Assembly: GCA_028690755.1 (NCBI GenBank)
Contig: JAQVAO010000040.1
Coordinates: 1-5,528, forward strand
Direction: 5' to 3'
DNA from: Patescibacteria group bacterium
GTDB lineage: Bacteria; Patescibacteriota; UBA1384; XYA2-FULL-43-10; CAINNR01
Length of the DNA: 5,528 nt
This document shows positions 1-4,222 of this stretch, in pieces. The stretch's first letter is position 1. Every line of letters starts with the position of its first letter. The notes beneath the pieces are model-generated. The model searched no databases. It was not told the origin of the DNA and saw nothing but the letters and a program-made list of their open reading frames with translations. Position numbers and translations under genes: made by a program.

Positions 1-40
1 GCAAGGGTGCGCGGGGCCGAGTCAGGTGTCGGGGGGGGTG

Positions 41-391
41 TTATTGAGCCACAGGTTGCGGCTCAGGAGCCTCGATCGGCTCATCTCCTACAGGCTCCGA
101 CAGGACCTGCAGGATCGACTGCCGCCTCTCCTCGGCGGCGAGGCGGGCGGCCTTGGCCGCCTCCTGCGCCGCCTCTCGGCGGGCCAGACGCGCCCTGCGG
201 GCGCGAAGGACCCAGATCCGCCGATCGACGAGGCGAATCATACCCAGGGCGACAAGCAGCCCGCCGAAGATCCAGAGATACCCGGGAGGGTTCTCCGGGC
301 TGAACCAGCCAGTCCACTGGCCGGTCCAGCTGAGCGCTGCTGCCGCCACGAGAGCGGCAAACGACAAGATTCTCCCGATCTGTGTCTGCAT
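41..391 (-). CDS. Small two-helix membrane protein with charged alpha-helical tail, function unknown
   Basis: I do not recognise this 116-residue protein. Two hydrophobic segments are visible, about residues 8-24 (Ala-rich, then a Trp-rich turn WTGQWTGWF) and 38-55. An Arg/Ala/Glu-rich stretch of about 60-98 should form a long charged helix or coiled coil, and the tail is rich in Pro and Glu. Arginines directly after helix 2 suggest the tail is cytoplasmic. The start is uncertain. AAGGAG on the minus strand (403-408) lies 9 bases before the ATG at 391 and only 3 before the ATG at 397, so I chose 391; a TTG at 409 has no site of its own. Base composition is very GC-rich (over 60%), unlike the thioredoxin operon upstream. 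It would be transcribed from the promoter at 579-607 if the hairpin at 490-523 is read through. Long antisense open frames here look like GC-driven shadows. Confidence 0.55.
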   Translation of the reverse strand: MQTQIGRILSFAALVAAAALSWTGQWTGWFSPENPPGYLWIFGGLLVALGMIRLVDRRIWVLRARRARLARREAAQEAAKAARLAAEERRQSILQVLSEPVGDEPIEAPEPQPVAQ

Positions 392-484
392 CTGCATCCA
401 CTCCTTCAATGTGTGCTGCGGTAGTTTCTGCGTCGCTCCAGGCGATCATAATCACCCAGATCGAACAGAAACCATCTATGCCCC

Positions 485-572
485 TGAAAGAGAAATCCCT
501 GAAGCGAACTCCAGGGATTTCTCATTTAAAGGGCTTTGACGCCGAGAGATTGTTTAGACCCTCATTGTCAAC
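485..572 (-). ncRNA. Candidate small structured RNA or 5' leader
   Basis: A start site expected near 572, from the promoter at 579-607, would give an RNA of about 85 nt ending at the strong hairpin 490-523. Within it, 543-564 can fold as a 5-6 bp stem (TGAGGG with CTCTCG, including G-U pairs), and a small GGC/GCC hairpin follows. No credible peptide is encoded: the first ATG reads Met-Arg-Val-stop, and the GGAGGA before it would lie at or upstream of the start site. It may be a free small RNA, the attenuated leader of the membrane protein gene downstream, or just spacer. It matches no RNA family I recognise. Evidence is promoter plus structure only. Confidence 0.3.
490..523 (-). terminator. 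Long UUCG-capped hairpin, probable terminator or attenuator
   Basis: On the minus strand, arms of 15 bases (GAGAAATCCCTGGAG and CTTCAGGGATTTCTC) pair continuously with one G-U wobble around a TTCG loop. Read on the plus strand, the same wobble becomes an A-C mismatch, so the structure is best preserved in minus-strand RNA. Only TTT follows before a C, so as an intrinsic terminator it has a short U tract. It could end the thioredoxin operon, end a small RNA, or attenuate the membrane protein gene. Confidence 0.55.
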
Positions 573-578
573 TCCTCC

Positions 579-607
579 ATTATAGCATACAAAACGTAAA
601 TTGTCAA
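579..607 (-). promoter_or_regulatory. Consensus sigma-70 promoter overlapping the trxA stop
   Basis: The minus strand carries a perfect -35 (TTGACA, 602-607) and a perfect -10 (TATAAT, 579-584) separated by exactly 17 bases, with a TGC extended -10 just before the hexamer. The TGA stop of the thioredoxin gene lies within the -35 box. A start site is expected near 572. It drives the leader or small RNA at 485-572 and possibly the small membrane protein gene. Confidence 0.8.
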
Positions 608-927
608 GACTTCTTGCTCGCTTTGTTGATAATCTCCTCAAGCGTTTCTTTCGGAACAGCACCGCTAATTTGGTCAACAACTTTGCCCTCTTTGAAGAGC
701 AAAAAAGTCGGGACGCTCATAACGTTGAATTTTGCTGCCAAATCAGAGCTTTCATCAATGTTAACTTTGGCCACTTTGTATCCTTTTGCTTCTTTGGCCA
801 TCTCGTCGACTACCGGCAACATCATCTGACATGGTCCACACCACGGTGCCCAAAAATCAACCAGTGTTGGTTCCTCACTGGAGATTATCTCGTCAAAATT
901 TTTACTGGTTAACTCTATCTCTGCCAC
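604..927 (-). CDS. trxA: Thioredoxin
   Basis: A 107-residue protein of normal thioredoxin length and fold. The redox motif WCGPC lies at 29-33 within FWAPWCGPC, the buried Asp is at 24, a helix-kinking Pro at 38, and the cis-proline at 73 in SVPT. It is a cytoplasmic dithiol-disulfide oxidoreductase with no signal peptide. The start is GTG, chosen because GAAGGAGG precedes it by 5-6 bases and the sequence MAEIELTSKNF fits the family N-terminus. It overlaps the end of the upstream membrane protein gene by 13 bases, so translation is probably coupled, and it is the last gene of the cobalamin-riboswitch operon. Class II ribonucleotide reductases are reduced by thioredoxin, so a role as reductant for the nrdJ product in this window is attractive, but this is inference. 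Function as a thioredoxin is clear; the physiological partner is not shown. Confidence 0.95.
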   Translation of the reverse strand: MAEIELTSKNFDEIISSEEPTLVDFWAPWCGPCQMMLPVVDEMAKEAKGYKVAKVNIDESSDLAAKFNVMSVPTFLLFKEGKVVDQISGAVPKETLEEIINKASKKS

Positions 928-1475
928 AAAGCCTCCTTCGTATGTTTTTTAATCATAAACGAAGCTGTTTCATAAGCTCCGAAAAGTATTATAGCATAGA
1001 AAAGATCGCCGGTCAGTGAGTTGCGGAAAAAAGGCAACGCCATGACATAACAGTCCAGGAGACCAGCGATTGTGTGCGGGTAATAAGAATTCGGTATTAC
1101 CCAAACAGCAAAGTTAGTAATAAGGAAAAACAAAACAGAACCTAAAAGGCTTCCAGCAAAAATGCTAGTGACTGTTTTATTTTTTTTCAGCCAAACTCCC
1201 ATCAGACCAATCAAGCCAAAAGAAAAATAAACTGAAAGCATAATATAGGGATTGTAAAAGCCGATGAAATAATCAGAGACAAGCATTGCTGTAAGCGGAA
1301 TAATCAAGGCATATTTTCCTTTTAGATACACTCCGCTAAAAAGTGCCAGAGCAGCAATCGGCGCGAAATTGGGAATATCCGGTAGATATTGAAATAGTGG
1401 TGCTAAAAGAGGGTGCTGGTGAAAATGGCTAGCAATTCGCATGATAAAGCCAAAGAGGATCAAAAAATAAACCAT
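915..1475 (-). CDS. DUF6580-like multi-pass membrane protein, candidate B12 transport component
   Basis: A 186-residue hydrophobic protein with about six or seven membrane segments, near residues 2-17, 36-51, 55-72, 76-96, 102-127 and 139-175. The segment PNFAPIAALALFSG followed by a Lys-containing turn and an LVSDYFIGFY segment resembles the DUF6580 family as I remember it. Size and helix number also resemble the substrate-binding S components of ECF vitamin transporters, and A38-x3-A42 recalls their helix-packing motif, though that is weak. The ATG start has AGAAGGAG about 5 bases upstream. It lies 22 bases after the DUF4430 gene and overlaps trxA by 13 bases. Being under a cobalamin riboswitch, it is a reasonable candidate for corrinoid uptake. 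No ATPase or T component is in the window, so transport is inferred, not shown. Confidence 0.8.
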   Translation of the reverse strand: MVYFLILFGFIMRIASHFHQHPLLAPLFQYLPDIPNFAPIAALALFSGVYLKGKYALIIPLTAMLVSDYFIGFYNPYIMLSVYFSFGLIGLMGVWLKKNKTVTSIFAGSLLGSVLFFLITNFAVWVIPNSYYPHTIAGLLDCYVMALPFFRNSLTGDLFYAIILFGAYETASFMIKKHTKEALWQR

Positions 1476-1497
1476 CTTTCTCCTTCTGATTAATTAT

Positions 1498-2139
1498 TTA
1501 AAAAGTTTGTAATTGCCAAAAGGTGCTGTCACCTTTTTCGATTGGCTGGTCAGAAGCACCAACATTGCTAAACAGCCCATTGTGATAAAATGCCCAGTAT
1601 TGGTTGCTTTCCGGCTTTATTCCGCCGATGCTGGTAATAAATACGCCGAAGCTGTAGGAATCATAAGTAAGCGGAAAGCTATTTTCCTCTGATGCTCTCT
1701 TAAGAATGGAAAACGCTGTGTCGCTTGGCTGTAATAAAACTTTGAACGATCCAACATTTTGGATTGTTACTGTCGCTTGATTTTTCTCAACCTCTTTTTC
1801 GATTTTTTGAACGACGGTTTTGGTAACGATTGTAGGCTCTGCATTTTGTTTTTCGACGGAAACAGTGGCTGGTCTTGCTTCCCCAGGGATAACTTTGCTT
1901 GTTACGGCGGTTTTTTCATTCTTGATATTTTCAAGAGATTGTTGAGCTTCTCTCAAATTACTGTCCAATAATGCCAAGTCAGTTGATAGTTGATCGACCT
2001 GGGTTGATAGTTGATTATTTTTTGCTAAAACCCGATCGAAATCCTTGTCTGTTTTTATCAGGGAAAGACCAAAATAAATCAAAGATACAATAAAAATTGA
2101 AATTAACGGGAAAAACAAACTCTTAATAAAACGATTCAC
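1498..2139 (-). CDS. Membrane-anchored DUF4430 (transcobalamin-C-like) protein
   Basis: A 213-residue protein. Residues 8-28 form one N-terminal membrane helix with no lipobox Cys. About 32-75 is a heptad-like Leu/Gln/Asp coiled coil, and 76-118 is a Val/Thr/Glu-rich linker. Residues 122-213 form a DUF4430-like domain with the typical SNQYWAFYHNG and VGASDQPIEKGD stretches and a final STFWQL strand. DUF4430 is related to the C-terminal domain of transcobalamin and intrinsic factor, which caps bound cobalamin. This suggests an extracytoplasmic corrinoid-binding protein held off the membrane by the coiled coil; ligand binding is inferred. The start is GTG with AGGAG 5 bases upstream. An ATG two bases earlier is out of frame and runs straight into TGA. 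It is the first gene after the cobalamin riboswitch, which supports the ligand. Confidence 0.8.
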   Translation of the reverse strand: MNRFIKSLFFPLISIFIVSLIYFGLSLIKTDKDFDRVLAKNNQLSTQVDQLSTDLALLDSNLREAQQSLENIKNEKTAVTSKVIPGEARPATVSVEKQNAEPTIVTKTVVQKIEKEVEKNQATVTIQNVGSFKVLLQPSDTAFSILKRASEENSFPLTYDSYSFGVFITSIGGIKPESNQYWAFYHNGLFSNVGASDQPIEKGDSTFWQLQTF

Positions 2140-2163
2140 ATTATCTCCTAGTTTTAATATTTT

Positions 2164-2188
2164 AAAACGCAGCTATCTTCAAGCTGCG
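2164..2188 (-). terminator. Expression-platform terminator of the cobalamin riboswitch
   Basis: A perfect 7-bp stem (CGCAGCT with AGCTGCG) around a 7-base loop is followed by TTTT on the minus strand, 25 bases before the GTG of the DUF4430 gene. Its place between aptamer and ribosome binding site fits a transcription-terminating expression platform that switches the operon off when cobalamin is bound. The U tract is short. A smaller 5-bp hairpin at 2190-2208 (TTCCC/GGGAA) may take part in an alternative fold. I did not identify the antiterminator pairing. Confidence 0.6.
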
Positions 2189-2233
2189 ATTCCCAATACG
2201 CTAGGGAAAGCGCCTCTCGACCGAAGGATTTTA

Positions 2234-2365
2234 TTTAAGAAATCGGTTTTCTGGCTTGATCTCATTCAGTATTATCCCTCGACAAGCTCGGGATAAAATT
2301 TCTGAAGAAATTTTACAGTAGCGGGACTGCGCCGGATTTACACCGGACTTGCCCAATTTCTTAAA
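2234..2365 (-). promoter_or_regulatory. Cobalamin riboswitch aptamer
   Basis: The minus strand shows the core of the cobalamin riboswitch in order. A 13-bp closing stem P1 pairs 2353-2365 with 2234-2246, with one G-U. The conserved core GTCCGGTGTAAATCCGGC is followed by GCAGTCCCGCTACTGTA (about 2314-2349). Two peripheral hairpins follow, 2294-2315 (9 bp, TTCA loop) and 2272-2296 (7 bp). The B12 box AAGCCAGAAAACCG (about 2245-2258) closes the element. The known family binds cobalamins and usually represses uptake or synthesis genes. Here it precedes the DUF4430, DUF6580-like and thioredoxin genes on the same strand. The extended peripheral region between core and B12 box would suit the adenosylcobalamin-type class, but I cannot decide the class by eye. 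Confidence 0.93.
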
Positions 2366-2374
2366 GACAAATAA

Positions 2375-2402
2375 ATAATAACAAAAAAAATTATTTATAC
2401 AA
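2375..2402 (-). promoter_or_regulatory. Probable promoter of the riboswitch operon
   Basis: TTGTAT (2397-2402) and TATTAT (2375-2380, five of six matches to the -10 consensus) are 16 bases apart on the minus strand. A start near 2368 would place the first transcribed base just before the P1 stem of the aptamer, which favours this pair. The -35 matches only three of six positions, and the AT-rich sequence offers other -10-like strings such as TATAAA at 2394-2399. A promoter is needed here because a terminator for the upstream gene ends at about 2383. Confidence 0.4.
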
Positions 2403-2438
2403 ATTTTTAAATAATGCGTCCCGGCGGTGCCGGGACGC
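2383..2438 (-). terminator. Tandem-hairpin terminator of the glycosylase-like gene
   Basis: Starting in the last base of the TAG stop codon, the minus strand has a perfect 10-bp GC-rich hairpin (2416-2438, GCGTCCCGGC around a 3-base loop). An 8-bp AT hairpin follows immediately (2390-2415, ATTATTTA with TAAATAAT), then a run of eight T including the last stem base. Together they form a convincing intrinsic terminator. It separates the nrdJ-cobO-glycosylase group from the riboswitch operon. Confidence 0.75.
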
Positions 2439-3565
2439 TAGCCGAAGCAAGAGAGCGGTAGCTGCATTTGACAGCTTCCTAGGAAAATTGAGATTATCCG
2501 CTGGTATGGACCAGGCGGAGGCCCGGGCTCGATCTCAGTCCCAAAGTCTAGGCTGAGCTGCCTTGGCTCAAGTATCAGTCGTGGATCGATCTTGCGCCCC
2601 TCTCCGTTGTAGAGCGCAAGAGAAACCCGTCCCTGACAGGCAGTGTTCCAGAGCGGACAGTTTACGCAGTCGACCTGGCGACAGCGCATTCTTCCCTGAA
2701 GCCAGAGTGTTTCGTGCAATGCAGCCGGATCGATGGAGTGTTCCTTGCAGGCCATTCTCCAGAGCCAGATCGAAGCGTTTATTGCCGCGTCGGCGTTGAC
2801 TGGACCCTGGATGTTTGGTAGCAGCCCAAAGCCGAGGGTTTGCGCTAACACGTGACGGTCGACGGCGATACCGATTTCCGTCAGATCTAGGTGTCTGGCC
2901 AATCCTGATCTCTGCATTCTCGCCAGGAAAAGGGGTGTGGTCTTCGGTCCTAGACCGGGAAACTCTGTCCGCAAGCGTTTGTAGACCTCGCCAGTCGGAC
3001 CTCCAACCATTGAGAGCACCGAGCCGCCAAAGTTGTTCTCCAGGCGGTTGTGACTGTGTACCCAATGGCTAGCAACTTGACCAGCGTATGGGTGACCGCA
3101 AGACACGAGGTAGTCAGCGGTCAAGTCGTAGTGGGTTTGTGGCTGGCTTTGCTCTACTTCTGGTTGATGGTAATGCTCCTCGTAGTCGTCACTGAATGGG
3201 TCGACGAAGTAATCTTCGAACCCATTTTGGTAGAGCGGAGGCTCTTCTTCTCGGTGCCAGCTTACGACTTCCGTCAGGCCGCCTTTGGCGATGATATCAT
3301 AGGCGATTTTGCCGCCGAACTGCAGCGAGTCGATGCCCCGATCAACCATTGACCAGAAAAGTGTCAATCGGGCCGATTCCTCGGCAGACAGATTGACACC
3401 AAACTGCTTTGGCGCTACCAGGAACATTGCTGCTGGATCGTGCTTCCCGCCAAACGGGTATTCCCCTCTGGATCGAGCTTCCAGGAGGAACTTCGCCACT
3501 TCGGCAGCGCGGGTAACAGAATCCTCCAGTACTTTGCCTGTTGGCAGGTACTTGGGTTTACCCAT
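2438..3565 (-). CDS. HhH-GPD-like DNA glycosylase family protein with variant FeS loop
   Basis: A 375-residue protein carrying the signature elements of the endonuclease III superfamily in its C-terminal half. These are a helix-hairpin-helix FPGLGPKTT at 202-210, with Lys208 in the place of the catalytic Lys of bifunctional enzymes, and Asp236 in AVDRHV, in the place of the catalytic Asp. Four cysteines follow at 295, 300, 303 and 310 (C-x4-C-x2-C-x6-C), probably a 4Fe-4S loop though spaced differently from the usual C-x6-C-x2-C-x5-C. The N-terminal 200 residues are not recognised and include an acidic, His/Gln-rich insert at about 105-145. QLSLDF at 336-341 resembles a sliding-clamp-binding hexapeptide. 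Base excision repair is likely, but the substrate base is unknown. The ATG at 3565 is preferred over an upstream TTG at 3613 because AAGGAGGAGC directly precedes it. GC content is near 55%, well above neighbouring cobO, suggesting a separate origin. Confidence 0.75.
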   Translation of the reverse strand: MGKPKYLPTGKVLEDSVTRAAEVAKFLLEARSRGEYPFGGKHDPAAMFLVAPKQFGVNLSAEESARLTLFWSMVDRGIDSLQFGGKIAYDIIAKGGLTEVVSWHREEEPPLYQNGFEDYFVDPFSDDYEEHYHQPEVEQSQPQTHYDLTADYLVSCGHPYAGQVASHWVHSHNRLENNFGGSVLSMVGGPTGEVYKRLRTEFPGLGPKTTPLFLARMQRSGLARHLDLTEIGIAVDRHVLAQTLGFGLLPNIQGPVNADAAINASIWLWRMACKEHSIDPAALHETLWLQGRMRCRQVDCVNCPLWNTACQGRVSLALYNGEGRKIDPRLILEPRQLSLDFGTEIEPGPPPGPYQRIISIFLGSCQMQLPLSCFG

Positions 3566-3570
3566 CTCTA

Positions 3571-3581
3571 AGCTCCTCCTT
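3571..3581 (-). promoter_or_regulatory. Strong ribosome binding site fixing the glycosylase-like start
   Basis: AAGGAGGAGCT on the minus strand, with its GGAGG core about 7-10 bases before the ATG at 3565, is close to the ideal Shine-Dalgarno sequence. It decides the start in favour of 3565 over the TTG at 3613, which would add 16 basic residues and has no such site. Confidence 0.8.
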
Positions 3582-3618
3582 TTTTTGTTGTCTATGTACC
3601 GCTTCCTAGCCAATGAGA

Positions 3619-3637
3619 AATTGATTAGTAATCAATT
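3619..3637. repeat. 19-bp palindrome over the cobO stop codon
   Basis: AATTGATTA and TAATCAATT form perfect 9-bp inverted arms around a single central base, covering the last codons and the TAA of cobO. A one-base centre is too tight for a full RNA hairpin, and no U tract follows, so a dimeric-protein operator is conceivable. AT-rich palindromes also arise by chance. No function is claimed. Confidence 0.4.
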
Positions 3638-4173
3638 CCCCTTTTGGCTTGAATGCCAATATCATATGGGTGCTTGATGTTTTTCATCTCGGTAACCAGA
3701 TCAGCAATTTCTAAAATTTCTTCTGGCGCATTTCGGCCGGTAAGAATCACCGTTTGTCTAACCGGCCTGTCGTTTAATATTTTTATGATCTCCCCCGCCT
3801 CCACGAGGTCATAAGAAATTGCGTTATTTATTTCATCCAATATCAGCACGTCATGTTCGTCTTTATTGATTAATGTCTTTAACATTTTTAATGATTTTAA
3901 ACATGATGATTTATGTTGATTATTTGGTAAGCCAATGGATGCAATCTTTGAATCATGTGTTTGGTAGATATCAATCTGTTTTATCGATTCTAAAAATTTC
4001 CATTCACCTATCTCTTTATAGCCTTTAATAAACTGAATGACTGCAATTTTTTTTCGCCAACCAGCGGCCCTGATTGCCAATCCGATTGCGGCAGTTGTTT
4101 TGCCCTTACCTTCTCCAGTGTAGACAATCACTAGACCGGCAGGTTTTTTAATTTTATTATTTTTTGCAGACAT
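3625..4173 (-). CDS. cobO: ATP:corrinoid adenosyltransferase, CobO/BtuR family (divergent)
   Basis: A 182-residue cytoplasmic P-loop enzyme that should transfer the adenosyl group of ATP to the cobalt of reduced corrinoid, giving adenosylcobalamin. Visible signatures are the Walker A GEGKGKTT at 20-27, QFIKG at 47-51, the Walker B LILDEIN at 110-116, and the family-specific C-terminus VILTGRNAPEE (142-152), DLVTEMKNIKHP (158-169) and a closing GI-x-AKRGIDY. Length is close to normal. The middle region (about 68-92) lacks the GFTW-type motif whose Phe and Trp in Salmonella CobA help displace the lower ligand, so corrinoid handling may differ. It begins 49 bases after nrdJ on the same strand, consistent with co-transcription and with supplying the NrdJ cofactor. 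The ATG start has no clear Shine-Dalgarno sequence. The gene is AT-rich, unlike the gene that follows it. Confidence 0.9.
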   Translation of the reverse strand: MSAKNNKIKKPAGLVIVYTGEGKGKTTAAIGLAIRAAGWRKKIAVIQFIKGYKEIGEWKFLESIKQIDIYQTHDSKIASIGLPNNQHKSSCLKSLKMLKTLINKDEHDVLILDEINNAISYDLVEAGEIIKILNDRPVRQTVILTGRNAPEEILEIADLVTEMKNIKHPYDIGIQAKRGIDY

Positions 4174-4222
4174 TTTTATTGTTTGGTGATATTGATATCA
4201 AATAGTTGCAAATTGGCCAATG

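Noticed and set aside
7..539. Several plus-strand and alternative minus-strand open frames of 67-132 codons in the GC-rich left end
   Set aside because: They have low-complexity Arg/Pro/Ala composition, no suitable ribosome binding sites, and overlap the minus-strand frame that shows membrane helices and an AAGGAG site.
555..578. Leader peptide Met-Arg-Val behind GGAGGA downstream of the consensus promoter
   Set aside because: The GGAGGA lies at or before the expected transcription start, so it would not be in the RNA, and three codons give no regulatory amino-acid pattern.
604..606. TGA recoded as glycine, as in some Patescibacteria
   Set aside because: TGA ends thioredoxin at its normal length, and no gene here has an in-frame TGA within a conserved region.
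2568..3065. 165-codon minus-strand frame inside the glycosylase-like gene
   Set aside because: It overlaps a frame with recognisable HhH, catalytic Asp and cysteine-loop motifs, and its own product is Arg/Ser/Gly-rich without family features.
3566..3613. Upstream TTG start adding a basic N-terminus to the glycosylase-like protein
   Set aside because: The strong AAGGAGGAGC site lies inside that extension and points to the ATG at 3565.
4192..4221. Two 10-bp palindromes (TTGATATCAA, ATTGGCCAAT) in the nrdJ-cobO gap as operators
   Set aside because: They are short, unrelated to each other, and of a kind expected by chance in AT-rich spacers; no promoter is evident beside them.
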